Shown: positions 43,251 to 55,285, numbered from the stretch's first letter. The stretch: DNA of 64,000 nucleotides from Diphasiastrum complanatum (GCA_029204225.1 CM055110.1:17975501-18039500); one strand, 5' to 3'. Numbers and translations: made by a program. The notes: generated by a model from the sequence alone, not told the origin.

Positions 43251-43340
43251 CAAAAGATTCATACCACGTTGAATGTTCTGGTTTTATAGTCTGATTATGA
43301 CGTTGCATTTAGAAAAGCTCTAATGTAATCACCTGTGTAC

Positions 43341-43444
<104 letters not shown>

Positions 43445-43978
43445 ACAAGAACCAGAATATGAACGATCTGGTTCATCAAAGTATATTGGTCTGCCGCTTT
43501 ATAGTATCCCAACATTTATATTATTAACGATTTTGTTTATAACACACGCGGTTTGTGTATATGCAGTTCAGTTGTATTTCTTTATTACAGAATCCTTTTG
43601 GTATAACAATTTTATCCACGATTGTATACAGAAAAAGATTTACTATTGCTACATTTTTTAATGCGGATTTTGATTTCGTTCTTATTGCAACATGCTTGTT
43701 TCATGGCCATGCATAATTTGCAATTGCTCTTACAATATCTTGGTAACAATTCTCATGTTGCCTGGTCCATTGAAAGTCTCCTTCTTGTTTTAGAAAAATT
43801 TCCAAGATCATAATTTCTTGTTCAAGTACGGGAATAAATCTCCTAAAGTAGCCAACTTGTCCAAGGAATAGTCTAAGCGAATCTCTGTCTTGAATGCTTC
43901 TAAGAAAATTCCCTCTAGACTTATTGAATCATACTTGAACCACAAAATAATAATTCCCATGGGCTAATATCTCATTCT

Positions 43979-43996
43979 CCCCAACAACGGCGCCAA
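43979..43996 (-). promoter_or_regulatory. GGCGCC-type primer binding site
   Basis: The minus strand reads TGGCGCCGTTGTTGGGG. This resembles the primer region of Athila/Tat-type plant gypsy elements rather than the Met type used by the other elements here. It lies ~11 bases from a possible LTR end (44008). Confidence 0.65.
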
Positions 43997-44007
43997 AATT
44001 CGGCTTA

Positions 44008-44760
44008 TGTCGTGACTCACCGAATTACATTTTAAGGTATTAAATGCAGTATATACGATGTCATTTCTCAAAACGACAAAATTAATGACATTATACTCAT
44101 GGAAATTGTCATTTTGCATACAAGATAAATAAATGGTTATCAAAGGATATTTAGTTTAGGTAGCCACTACAATCTTTTCAATATTAAACGATGATCTCAC
44201 AAATTCTGACAGATTATTGATATTGGTTCTCTCCCATACATTGCCATGCATGACCATAGTTGGATTGAGCAACTAAATAGTCAGCTACACATGCCAGATT
44301 AACCACAAGTTCTAAGATTATACTTCCTCCAGTTCTGACTTAGTAGCTAAGCGACCTGCAAAATGACTTGGGGAATCAAACATCCCCTCTCATCCTACTT
44401 CTCATAATCTGACCGAAAGCACAATTATATTTTTATGAATCAATCAAATATATGCTTCAATATGGTTTGGATTTGAACTGTCTCAATATGCCATCAATCA
44501 ATCTTGACCAAACATTCATCATTTAATTGAAAAAATAGAGCTTACATATTCTATGCAGATCTAGAAACATAGCGAGCAGCAAACACATTCAACCACTTAC
44601 AGAGCAAATATCCACAAACCACTCATACACATAAGCACCAAAGTATTTGCTTACAAAACAATCCTTATTAAAATCATGAGTACATCGGCTCTTTATAGAC
44701 TTGTGATTGTGAATAACCGTTTAACTACTGTAACTACTATTCTCGGATTCGGATAATTTT
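44008..44760 (-). mobile_element. LTR beside the GGCGCC primer site (upper end uncertain)
   Basis: The plus strand starts TGTCGTGACTCACCG. On the minus strand CTATAAAGAGCCG (about 44690-44702) is a TATA-like motif. There is no partner LTR and no coding sequence of this element in the window; 43500-43978 shows no gene. Confidence 0.5.
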
Positions 44761-45060
44761 CCGACCTTGGATTGGATCGGATCGGGTCTAAAAATTTTGA
44801 TCCAGTGGAAATCGATGCTCAGTAAAAATTTGATCCTTAGTAAAAATCCTATCCAGTCTGAAATCTGACCCAGATTGGTTTTACACTTAAACTTTCAAAA
44901 TATAAAACTGTACATTACTTCAAAAAATCAATTATATAAAAAAGAGGCTATTATGCAAGTAGAGTTTTTCATTCATTTTCTACACATCACTTTAGCATAT
45001 GCCACTGACTTGTGTGACGATAGTACTTATCAACACCGAGTTCAAAATTGACTCTTTACA

Positions 45061-45345
45061 TTGACGAAATTGTGTGAAACACGTCTTATCTCTTATCATG
45101 CACAGTTAGTTTATAAATGATGACAGAAGGCTTGGCATGATCGTCATGTTAGAACTAAGGATATCCATGATGGTGATAAAGTTTTACTTTATACATCTTC
45201 CAAGGTCCACCCCAGGAAATTAAAATTCCATAGCCAAGGCCCTAATGTTGTCAAAAAAAATTTCACCAATGGTGCAGTCTAATTAGAAACCCTAGAAGGC
45301 ATATCCCTTGACACATTAGTCAATGGTAGCCGATTGCAGAGGTAG
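45061..45345 (+). pseudogene. Gypsy integrase C-terminal tail with stops
   Basis: Continuous frame with in-frame stops: LTKLCETRLISYHAQLVYK, two stops, QKAWHDRHVRTKDIHDGDKV, LLYTSSKVHPRKLKFHSQGP and LVNGSRLQR, then a stop. It is the same domain as at 61907-62275 (TRLILYHAQLVNKHHQKAWH) and 21010-21456, so it is a G4-family relic. The rest of that element is not found upstream. Confidence 0.85.
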
Positions 45346-45439
45346 AATGAGGATAATTTTTCAGTAAGTCATGTGTAGCAATATCTCTCTATGATATTTT
45401 ACTTCATACTTTTCTGTTTTTTTTCCTTCTATAAATATT

Positions 45440-46210
45440 TTTTTCTTTTTCACAATTGCTGAAAACCCAGTGGTTTTACACTTATTTAAAACAATCAAAA
45501 TAAGTTTGCATCCGATAGTTTGCATGCGACAGATTCAATCCGCCAACCTCCACACTCATTTGCGTCCGACGAGCTCATTTGCATCCAATGAAATTTGCAT
45601 CCAACGCCAGACCTAAAAATTGTTTTTGGTATAAATACCCCAGCCACCAAGTTCATTCTTACTTCGCACAATTTTTGGACGAGTTCATGTCTATCTAGCA
45701 AATTTCTGATGATCATCCTGTGTTTTGCTTCGATTTAATTGCTCTTTATTGCATGTTGACTGCATTTTGTCCTTCTTTTGTTTGATTCATCCTCCATCCC
45801 CTACTCGCACAAACTTTCATCTCTTCACTCTTATAACATTTTTTACTTTCATTTCCATTTTCCCAATCTAGCATCATGGTGTTAACATCAACGTCTATGG
45901 TTTTTTGTTTTTTTTTTTCTATCCGACGACTTCGTTCTATTGCATTGGTCAGTTTTTTGAGTTTCCATTTGACATCTGTTTCTCATTTGTTTTTGCGTCC
46001 GCCGACTTACTTTTTGCGTTTTCATCCGCCAATGGTTTAGTTACTTTTTTTTTACATTTCCAGCCGCCTAGTGTTCATCCGCCACCATATCCAACGAGTT
46101 TGCATCCACAATTTTCCATCCGCCAATTTGCATTCGACAGTGCATCCTCCATTGCATCCATCACTGTCCTCGACAATTTGCATCCGCCAGTTTCCATCTG
46201 ACGCCACTCC
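45440..46210 (+). promoter_or_regulatory. LTR-like promoter region with recurrent TTTGCATCCGCCA motif
   Basis: A TATA box, GGTATAAATACCCC (about 45628-45641), lies ~280 bp after a gypsy integrase tail, where a 3' LTR is expected. From 45505 to 46205 the motif TTTGCATCCG(C/A)C(A/G) and variants (TTGCGTCCGCCGA, TTTCCATCCGCCA) recur about a dozen times. Edges are not defined. Confidence 0.45.
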
Positions 46211-46354
46211 AGAGAACTTCCATATAACTAAAAAAAATTTCAAAACATGGCCAATTTGGATTTAGACCATAGTGAAAAGATTTCTGATATGCCTAAGACA
46301 GTCAAACTCGTTCTATGTGAAGATGACATGATGAATCAGTGGGTTGACCAACAT

Positions 46355-48190
46355 GTTGATCTTGCAATCTTGTGTGTAGAATGCTTATTTTATGTCATTT
46401 TTGGATCCACACACATGAAATACAATATCTTACTATTTTTGTATAGAAAAAAACTTCATCATATCTTATGTTTGATGTTTGATCAGGTTCTAAGTGAGCT
46501 TGCATCTCTTTCATTGAATAGATGTTGATTTTTTCACATTGGCAGGATTGGTAGAGTTGATCCATTTCTAACCAAAGATTAAGTTATGGATTTGGATCTT
46601 AAATAATCTAAAATTATTCACATGGTATTAGATCTTATGTTGCAGTTTATGAGAGAATCAAGCACATCTATCAAGGATTTGGAAAAGATATCAATGCTAG
46701 AGCATGCTAGATTGACTTCTACTCAAAAGTCGAGTTTCTTGTGAAAGATTTCAACTAGTTTAGTCAAATTTGCTACATTTATTTATTTGGCAATTGAGGC
46801 CAATTTCATATTAGAATTAGAGTTTGGCTTTTCAAAGTTATATTAGTCTAAAAGCATTTGAATAAACAATTTTGGAAAGTGTGGGAAAGTGTGTTACACG
46901 AGTTTTTGGTAGATTCAATTTGAGTGGTAGAGACATTGAATCTAGTCACAATAATAGTAGGATTTTTCATTATGGAGGGAAACCAAAGTTTGAAATTAGG
47001 TTTGGACCTGTTATAAAAGGATGTAACTTGTGGGAAGAGAAGATGTTTCTCTCTCTCTTATCTCATTTCATGCTTATACATAGTTCTCTTTGGGTCATCT
47101 ATCCATTGGTGCACTATATTGGTGATATCTTGCAATTTTGTGTGTAGAATGCTCATTAAATGCTATATCCGAATCCACACATGTGAAATACAGTGGCTTA
47201 CTATTTCTGTATAGACCAACTTTATTTCATGTTTTGATTGATGTTTGATGAAGATCTATTAGAGTTTGCATCTCATTCATAAAGTAGATGTTGATTTTTC
47301 TACATTGACAAGGTTGGTGATTTGTTGTCTTTCTAAGCAAAGATCAAAGGGATGTTTTGAAGGATGGATTGGATGTTCAAACTAGATGCTTGTGTTATTG
47401 CTAACCAAGTTGGATGTGTTGCAAGAGAGCAAATATCTATTCAAGAGGTTTGGCATAAAAGGATGGGACACCTCAACTTCGAGTCATTGGAGGTAATGGC
47501 TAAGAAGCAAGTTGTGATTGGTCTTCCAAGTTCCTTAAGTAGCATCAATCATGTTTGTGAGTCTTGTGCTTTGTCAAAGTCACATAGACTACCTTATACT
47601 ATATCTACATCTAGATCTACAAAGCCTTTTCAAATTGTACATTCAGATGTTCATGGAATTACTACAATTAGCAATAGTGGAGCTAAGATGTATGTAACTT
47701 TCATTGATGATCTTAGTAGATTTTGTTAGATCTATCTACTAAAGAGCAAGGATGAAGTGTATGATGTCTTTGTAAGTTCAAGAATTCAAGGGAGAACTAA
47801 TTTTCCACAAATATCAAGTGCTTAAGAAGTGACAATGGTGGAGAGTACATATTTACCAAGTTTAAGCCTTCTTGTCACGAGCATGGGATCAAGAGGGAGT
47901 ATACAACACCAAGGACCCACAACAAAATGGAGTGGCCGAGAGGTCTTATCTCACTCCATGCTTATACATGAGTTCTCTTGGGTTCATCTATCCATTGGTG
48001 CACTATATTGGTGATATCTTGCAATCTTGTGTGTAGAATGCTTATTTTATGTCATTTTCGGATCCACATGTGTGAAATACAATAGATTACCATTTTTGTA
48101 TGGATAAAAACTTCATCATATCTTATGTTTGACCAGGTTCTTAGTGAGTTTGCAACTCTTTCATTCAGTAGATATTGATTTTTTTACATT
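46355..48190 (+). repeat. Three dispersed copies of a ~200-270-bp segment
   Basis: Copies at about 46355-46555, 47055-47325 and 47945-48190 share TCTTGTGTGTAGAATGCT, ATCCACA(C/T)(A/G)TGTGAAATAC, and TAGATGTTGATTTTTNTACA. The last two also share CCATTGGTGCACTATATTGG. A diverged version lies at about 49415-49500 in the C4 3' LTR, so these are probably LTR pieces. Confidence 0.75.
47364..47945 (+). pseudogene. C4 gag-pre-integrase and integrase core, broken
   Basis: QEVWHKRMGHLNFESLEVMA, CESCALSKSHRLPY, FQIVHSDVHGITTISNSG and MYVTFIDDLSRFC with a stop at 47727-47729. Then, across frameshifts, KVLRSDNGGEY-like text (about 47818-47852) and GIKREYTTP. Both catalytic Asp are present, and the usual Glu region (Q-N-G-V-A-E-R) appears as HNKMEWPR. 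Truncated at about 47945. Confidence 0.8.
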
Positions 48191-48620
48191 GGTAAACAAA
48201 AATTCAAGTGATTCTTTTTTTAAGTCTTCTTGTTTGCTAACCAATGATGGAGATATTGATCCATGGTGGATTGATAGTGGAGCAAGCTTTCATATGACAT
48301 GTTGCAAAGAGTAATTTACTTCTTTGGTGCCTTATGAAGGAGAGAAGGAGGTCATCAACATGGCCAATGGTGGTAAGGTTGTTATCAAGGGCATTGGTAC
48401 TATTCCTATTTTTCTCTCATCTACAAATAGGAATGTAAGCTTGAAAAATGTTTTGTTCATACCTTCCATTACTAAGAATGTGCTTAGTGTGTGTCAAATG
48501 GTTGAAAAAGGGCTCAAAGTGGAATCTGTTGGTGATTGGACTCCTCATTGCTCAAGGCAAGAGACAAGGTGAGCTCTACAATCTTGATGGATTTGTTGGT
48601 TCTAACCGTGGTGGTTGATG
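48190..48620 (+). pseudogene. C4 protease
   Basis: DPWWIDSGASFHMTCCKE (about 48257-48311) with an intact Asp-Ser-Gly, a stop at 48312-48314, then NMANGGKVVIKGIGTIPIFL, VSLKNVLFIPSITKNVLSVC and, after a frameshift, LLIAQGKRQGELYNLDGF. It is the usual copia protease and its C-terminal extension. The region 48620-49000 is eroded pol sequence without clear motifs. Confidence 0.8.
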
Positions 48621-49011
48621 GCAAATAAGCAATTTGTTGAGCTTTCTTCAATGTCAAAGTCACAAAGGTTGTCTTATTCTAGATCTAGCTCGAGATCTAA
48701 GATGCCTGCCATTGGTTGATTACTCACATTTATTGTTTGGTTGCTATAATTTTCCAAAGAATTCAAATTTGGGAGCATGGAGGAATCTCGCATTTACATT
48801 CTATTTGGTTCTTCATGTTCTAGTTCCATCTTGATGTGTAAAATTGATGTAAGAAATAGTGAAGCATCCAATATGGATACTATTCTCTATGTCAATTATG
48901 GAAGTTACTATAAAAACTTGGAAAGGAGGTCTATACTTAGGATGGAGATCATTCTTAAGATGGATCAACATAGTGTGGTCAAATCTATGCTAAAACTACT
49001 TGGAGAGGGAG

Positions 49012-49730
49012 TGTGAAAAATTGTCAACTAGTTTGGTTCTTTTGTTTGGTATTTTTGGAGTCCAAAATGAAATATCAAGTTAGAGATAGTTTCATATTTG
49101 TCAATAAAGGCCTAAATAGTGGTTTTAATATTTCTGGCAAGTAAGTAATTGGATGGGGTTGTGTTTGGACCCATTCTAATTGGCTAATTTTGGTACATTG
49201 CATTTGGACTAGTTATTCTAGGTTTTTTGGTTAAGTACCTGGAAGTTGCCATTTTAGGGCATACTTAGGAACAGTGGCCAAGTGTTATTTTGACAGCTAT
49301 AAATATCAGTACCAACATGGAGAAAATTTTATTTTATTCTCATTTTATATGGAAAATTAGTCTCTTGAGTTTCTATGTCCATCTCATGTGTTTATCTCTT
49401 GATATTTTGATTTTCTATGTGTAGAATGTTGATTTTATGGTTGATATAGGTTCCAAACGTGTGAAGGAGATCCTGATACTATTGTTGTGTGGGCAGGGAC
49501 AGTACCATATTGTATTTTCAATTTCATGATCAGATCTTAGTGATTTATGCAATTCTAGCATGTTAATCTTGATGAATTCTATCTTGTGACTAAATCTAGA
49601 GGTGCATACCAAATTGGCCCAAGATCTTAGATCCATTAGTTGTGTTTTGGATCTATAATTTTCACAAGCTCTAGCTATCTCCTCAAAAAATATTCAAGAT
49701 CTCTCTGAAGTCAATCCTGTGGGTTATGGA
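49012..49730 (+). repeat. C4 3' LTR (right end uncertain)
   Basis: GGAGAGGGAG (49002-49011) is a purine tract and TGTGAAAAATTGTC starts the LTR. GCTATAAATATCAG (about 49297-49310) is a TATA box. The end cannot be fixed without a complete partner. 49731-50210 has no gene. Confidence 0.6.
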
Positions 49731-50215
49731 AAAAAAGATGAAGGTAGACACTGTCGAATTGACTCCTGGCTGCTATTGACAATCAACAAGAACGATCTCA
49801 AGCATGAGGAGAGATGAAAATGCCAAATAAAATCACAGCTCATGCATTAAGGACCACCAAAAGTAATCGCATACTCAAACATATTATGTAATTTGAGTAT
49901 AGTCATCGAAGAGGATAAATAGTATATGAAACTACTATTGCTCAGTCCAAAAGTGAAGTTTTGATTCAGAATTTGGTTTGATAGCGTAGAAAGATTATGT
50001 TCGATCCTTAGGCGTCAGAGACAATCGTGGTCTTTTAAAACTATAAGGAGTCAAAGACATCCATGATTTGAGCAGACTAAGTGAGCGAACTGAGACAATT
50101 AATTAGGAGAATGCTATCAATTGCAACATACACATATTCAGGTTAAAAACAGATGGTAGAAGGTGTTGTTGATATTACACTGAATGCTTGTCACAAGAGC
50201 ATTTGTTGAATATGG

Positions 50216-51070
50216 TGTCAATTTTAAGAGAAAAAGGACAAATATTGATTTTACTATCAATCATTAAGAGTTATTGATTGCTTAATCCAAAGATCTATCA
50301 AGTTCTAGATGTTAGATCTTGATCTAGATGCTTTACACTATGATTTAAGCAAGAGCAATGGATCAAATGATCAAACACATGGATGGGTGGCCTCACACGT
50401 GTGGAGGATAGTACCTGTACAGCCTGTTTACAGAGAGTAAAGTACATTAACTTACAAATGCATTCTATTCATCAAAACTCAAGACAAATGTGGAAATCTC
50501 AACAGAACTAGAATTTGCCAATCTCACATCAACTTCGCATTGATTTGGTTGATCCCTTTATAGATCAAGTACATCCACGAGTTGTGTACTGTCCAGCAAG
50601 CCTTCACACATGTGAAGAGTGCCTAGACATCCAAATCCACCAATGGGAGCCATATGTGCTCATTTCCCAAAGTTGACTATTCTCTTTGGCTAGAAAACAA
50701 AAAGCTAGTCTTCCACATTTATAGGAATATTCTTTATAAAATAAGATCTAATGGAATCTTCCTATCTTATCTTCTAGAAGCTTATCCACATGTGTGAATG
50801 GTATCGTGACATGTGTGAGTAATAACTCATTCACATGCAAGTCCAATCTATTTACACAAAGTTTGACCAATTTGACCATTTTCAAGATTCTACTCAAAGG
50901 TCAATTTCACACTAGTGTAGATCAAGCTAAAATCAATATAACTTTATAAAAATAGCTTATGTACATTCTTTCACAAATGGGAATAGACTCCACATGTGTG
51001 AGATCCTATCAAGCTCAAATAACTTGAGATCTACAAGAAGGTACATCAAGTTGGAAATGATATTTTAACA
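50216..51070 (-). repeat. C3 3' LTR
   Basis: 855 bp, TGTCAATTTTAAGAG to GATATTTTAACA. It carries several palindromic CACACGTGTG or CACATGTG sites (50394-50403, 50607-50614, 50787-50796, 50991-51000). Confidence 0.93.
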
Positions 51071-51212
51071 CTCCTCCTCACTTTTAACTTGGCAAGTCTA
51101 ATGTACATATATCTACAACTCCAAGAGCATCTCTTAGCTTGAAAAATGAATCTTTAGCCAAAGGTTTGGTTAAGATATCAGTTATGCACTCGGATGAAGG
51201 CACATGATGAAG

Positions 51213-52170
51213 TTAAAGTACCTCCTTGGATTGCACCTTCTCCCTCACAAAGTGATGAGCTATCTCAATATGCTTTGTTCTAGCATGGAAGATCAGATTG
51301 GTAGCAATTTTTTGAGAAGCTTGATTGTCACAATAGATGCAAGGGACCTCCTCGGCCTTTAGCACTTGAAGCTCCACCAAAAGTCTTCTTAGCCATAGGA
51401 GTTCTTTGGTTGTTGAAGTCAATGGCTTGTATTCGGCTTCACAAGAGGAAAGAGAAATTGTATCTTGCTTTTTGGAAGCCAAGATATCACTCCTCCACAA
51501 AGAAAAGTGACAAATGCACTTATGGATCTTCTATCCATCTTATCTCCTGCAAAATCTGAATCCGAAAATGCTCTCAAGTACAAGTTAGATCCTTGATAGA
51601 GAATTCCAAAAAATCTAGTAGAAGAGACATATCTAAGCACTCTATTGGCACTTTTCCAATGATGCATTAAGGGACCTTGCATATATTGACTTAACTTGCT
51701 TACACTATAGTACAAATCTGGTCTAGTGTTTGTCAAATAGATTAAGGAGCCTATTAACTTCCTAACGAGTGTGATGTTCTCAAAGGATGCTTCATCATAG
51801 TCACTAGTAACTTTACAAGCTTGCTCCATAGGGGTTTCAACCCCTTTACAATATTTCATGCCAAACCTTTCAAGAATGGAAGTAGCATACACTAATTGAC
51901 TTATAAAAGTAAAATCACTACCTCTAGTAACTTCTATTCCAAGTATGAACTTAAGAAGTGCTAGATCTACCATCTTGAATTCACTAGACAAGTAAACTTT
52001 AACATTTCTTATGCCTTCACCATCATTTCCTGTCAATATGATATCATCAACATAAAGTACTAAAATGATGATCTTTCCATCATTACATTTGATGTACAAA
52101 GAAGGCTCATAAGAGTTAATTGCAAAGCCAAGAGAGTAGAAAAAACATGCAACCTAGAGTACCAAGGTCT
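51213..52170 (-). pseudogene. C3 reverse transcriptase (palm onward) and RNase H
   Basis: After PRPWYSR-type text near 52160, the frame 52099-51419 has IIILVLYVDDIILTGND with an intact YVDD, FILGIEVTRG, KLIGSLIYLTNTRPDLYYSV and SDSDFAGDKMDRRSISAFVT. The frame 51500-51213 continues ISLSSCEAEYKPLTSTTKEL, IYCDNQASQKIATN and RTKHIEIAHHFVREKV. This is RT thumb plus RNase H with the D-E-D pattern present. The RT fingers upstream are deleted and a frameshift lies near 51480. Confidence 0.9.
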
Positions 52171-52935
52171 AGGTGCTTGCTTCAAGCCATATAGGCTCAA
52201 ACCTTGTCCTCCTCACCATCCTTAACGAAGCCCTCGGATTGCAAGTTTGATTATCTATCAAGGCATCAAACTCTACTTGCATTGCGTCTCTCCAAACTTG
52301 TGATCTACTTGCATCTTTATAACATGATGGCTCTTCAAGCATTGTGGTTAGAAAAGAGTAAGAGGTAGAAGGAGATGTGTCTTCCCTTTGCTTCCCTTTC
52401 TCAAAGTATGTGAGCCTTGAAGGCTCGGCCTTGCTCCTTGTGGATCTTCTCGGCTCCTTTGGCACTTGATCTTCCAAAAGATCATTTTCAAGAGGCTCCT
52501 CCTTAGCTGTTGCAAGATATTTATCACCTAAGAGATTAGATGAATTTGGAGACAACTTGTGACTTTGAGATTCATCAAACAAGACATCCTTGCTAGCTTT
52601 TACTTTCTTTGAAATAGGATCAAATATCCTATATCCTTTGCTATTTTCACTATTGCCTACAAATATTCCTTTGAAGGAAGTTGCATCTTCTTTCCTTCTT
52701 GTTTCCAAAGGAATGTGGACATAACATATACATCCAAACACTTTAAAATCCTTTACATTGGGCTTATTGCCAAACAAAGCTTGAAATGGTGAGATCCCAC
52801 CAATAGCACTAGAAGCCTATTACATAAGTAATTAGCACAAGCTATGGCCTCCCCCCAAAAATTGATGGGTAGAGATGCATCAAGTCTTAAAGACTTTTCA
52901 CATTCACAAAGACTCCTATTTTTTCTCTCGGCCAC
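52169..52935 (-). pseudogene. C3 integrase C-terminal part and RT connector
   Basis: 52935-52753 begins [20 protein letters not shown] and [15 protein letters not shown], the region with the catalytic Glu (A-E-R-K-N). 52777-52169 follows with DFKVFGCICYVHIPLETRRK, GIFVGNSENSKGYRIFDP, VLFDES, an acidic linker, and WRDAMQVEFDALIDNQT, the start of RT. It then breaks off where the RT fingers should be. Confidence 0.88.
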
Positions 52936-52968
52936 CCCATTTTGTTGGGGGGTGTAAGGACAAGTGAG

Positions 52969-54537
52969 TTATCTCCTAATGCCATTGATCTCACAAAAGT
53001 CTCTCATCTTGTTGGAGATATAATCTCCTCCATTATCACATCTTAGAACTTTAATGCAAGAACTAAGTTGCTTTTCCTTTAGAGACTTAAACTTTACAAA
53101 AGCTTCATATACAAGGCTTTTCTTAGGCAATAATTCAATCCAAGTGTATCTAGTACAATCATCTATAAAAGTCACATACATCAAAGCTCTTCCGTTACTT
53201 TCATGAGAAAAAGTATGTACACACGAATGTATAAGATCTACAGGTGAGGTAGATCTTGTTAAAGATCTCTTGTAGGAAGTCTTGTGTGACTTTGCAAGTC
53301 CACATGCCTCACACACTTTTCCACACTTCTTGAAAGCTTTTGGTAGGTTGAGAGCTAGCTCCTTTGATGCCATGGATTCCATTGATTGAAGATTAGGATG
53401 GCCCAATCTTTTGTGCCAAAGCTCCACTTGAGTCAACTCCTCCCTAACCATATTCACACTTTCAATAGCCACATTAGCATCCAACTTGAAAAGCCTTCCT
53501 TGCTTAATGCCACTAGCTATGCACTTATCATTTTTCAAGATGGAATACACTCCATTCTTGAAATGTACATCTAGTCCATTGTCCATTAATTTACCAACAC
53601 TAAGCAAGTTATATGTAATGGATGGAACATACAAAACATTATCAAGATCTATCCTTCTAGATGATCCTAAGCATAATGGAATAGATCCTACGCCATCTAC
53701 CTTGCATTCTTGATCACTAGCACTGTAGATTGTTTTCTTAGAATCATTACAAGAAAGTAGATAAGAAAAATAATGCTTGTTGAATGACATGTGAGAACTA
53801 GCCCCACTATCAATCCACCATGTCTCTTGGCTTGATGTTGGTGTAGATGCTACCATCAAGGATGTGTTGAAGCCATCCTCTTCCTCCTCCCCTTGTGCAG
53901 GATTGCCTTGATCTTCATTCCCTTGTGCATTCTTCTTCTTATAGCATTTGAAAGCAAGGTGTCCTTTTTTCCCACAAAAGAAACACTTCAACTTTGCTTT
54001 GTTCTTTTGCTTCCCTTTGGAGGTAGATCCTCCATCCTTTGCCTCAGCCTCCTTGCCTTGGATCTTCTTGAAAGGATGAGTCTTCTTCTTGCCTTTAGAT
54101 GTGAAGTTTGCTTTCTCATCACCATTATGTAGTGATAAGGACCCCATTCTTGTTTTGAGGTGTAGAATCCTACTCTCCTCAGCCACAAGAACATTATGCA
54201 ATTTTCCGATCGATGGAAGTTGGCCTTGAATAGCAAAAGATTGAACTAGATTAGAGAACTCATCTCCTAATCCATTCAAAATCACTTGTACTAGTTCATT
54301 ATCTTGGATCTTCTCTCCTGTAGATTCCAATTCTTTGTTCAAGGATTTTATCCTTAGGACATACTCTTGTCCATTTTCTCCACTTCCCCTCATGCTTTGC
54401 AAGATCAATTTTCTTATCATAAGCACTCTTGAAGTGCTATTGGATTCATAAATATTCTTTAGTGGAATCCAAGCCTCTTTTGATGTGGTACAAGAAGCCA
54501 CCTCCTTCAAGAGGTCATTGCTTACATTTAACTTCAA
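52969..54537 (-). CDS. C3 long frame: gag, zinc knuckle, protease, integrase start
   Basis: 522 codons open. Residues 1-110 are gag (UBN2-type: NVSNDLLKEVASCTTSKEAW, ENGQEYVLRIKSLNKELEST). The knuckle CFFCGKKGHLAFKC lies at ~185-198. Protease TWWIDSGASSHMSFNKHYF is at ~238-258. Gag-pre-integrase VELWHKRLGHPNLQSMESMA is at ~372-392. The integrase core follows with MYVTFIDDCTRYTWIELLPK and VLRCDNGGDYISNK. The first catalytic motif reads HSCVH instead of HSD-H, so one catalytic Asp is Cys. The true gag start lies upstream at about 54713 beyond a stop and frameshift. Confidence 0.9.
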   Translation of the reverse strand: MKLNVSNDLLKEVASCTTSKEAWIPLKNIYESNSTSRVLMIRKLILQSMRGSGENGQEYVLRIKSLNKELESTGEKIQDNELVQVILNGLGDEFSNLVQSFAIQGQLPSIGKLHNVLVAEESRILHLKTRMGSLSLHNGDEKANFTSKGKKKTHPFKKIQGKEAEAKDGGSTSKGKQKNKAKLKCFFCGKKGHLAFKCYKKKNAQGNEDQGNPAQGEEEEDGFNTSLMVASTPTSSQETWWIDSGASSHMSFNKHYFSYLLSCNDSKKTIYSASDQECKVDGVGSIPLCLGSSRRIDLDNVLYVPSITYNLLSVGKLMDNGLDVHFKNGVYSILKNDKCIASGIKQGRLFKLDANVAIESVNMVREELTQVELWHKRLGHPNLQSMESMASKELALNLPKAFKKCGKVCEACGLAKSHKTSYKRSLTRSTSPVDLIHSCVHTFSHESNGRALMYVTFIDDCTRYTWIELLPKKSLVYEAFVKFKSLKEKQLSSCIKVLRCDNGGDYISNKMRDFCEINGIRR

Positions 54538-54713
54538 GCAATGTAGGGCTAATCTAACCCTCTTCTTGTACTTTAGTTGTTCTTGGGGGATTGAGACTCT
54601 TCCTCAACTCCTAAGACAATATCAAAGAGATCATGGACCACTAGTGTGATTCCATTCTTGTGGAAGTTAGTTTCTCACTAGATTCTAGCATATATCCACC
54701 CATGGATGTCATT
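54538..54713 (-). pseudogene. C3 gag N-terminus, frameshifted
   Basis: From an ATG near 54713 the minus strand reads MTSMGGYMLESSEKL, then VVHDLFDIVLGVEEES in another frame, a stop and KYKKRVRLALHCLKLN joining the long frame. It shows the gag start was lost by at least one indel and one stop. 54714-55285 is leader without a gene; it contains CACACGTGTG at about 55123. Confidence 0.75.
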
Positions 54714-55285
54714 TTGAATGAAAGCCTACACAAAGATCTCTTGATAAGGTGTGATCTAAGATAGATTTCTAGCTTTCAAAAAGCTTCTAATCTCGGTCCA
54801 ATTAATCCTAGTTCAACTTGGATGATGGTATAATAGATCAACTACAAATATCCTAGCAATTCACTCCTCAAAAAAATTGATTCTAGTTCGATTTGGTTTG
54901 ATATTTCACACACACTTAAGATCTGAACAAGTCAGCCTTAAAGATCTGATCTAATGCTTTGAAATGAATTGCTTCAATGATTCAAATCACTATTTGATCA
55001 TTAGCATTCAATAGATTGAACTAGATCAAGACAATGCATTAAAAACCTTGAATTTTGGACTAGTATGCACTTTATTGGATCAAAAACACTAATGGAAATT
55101 AATTTGAAGGTTGTTGTATGGTTTCACACGTGTGGACAGTACTTCAGCAGCCCACAAATCGATCTTGACCAAAAACAATGATGTTACTTCTCTCCTTGAA
55201 CTCGCCCTCTCAATTAGAGCTCAAAAACAACAAATTGTCACTGATTTCTCAAGTACTGTTAATCATTTAGATCACTCTTAGACTT

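Larger units (their letters stand above)
46623..49730 (+). mobile_element. Scrambled Ty1/copia fragments C4
   Basis: A degraded primer site TGGTATTAGATCT (46623-46635), integrase pieces (47364-47945), protease (48240-48570) and a purine tract with LTR start (49002-49012) occur in this order. In a normal copia element protease precedes integrase, so at least two truncated copies are joined. LTR-like pieces lie between them. Confidence 0.7.

Noticed and set aside
49731-50210. Host exon between C4 and C3
   Set aside because: Short, no open frame of note, and no splice-bounded coding pattern.
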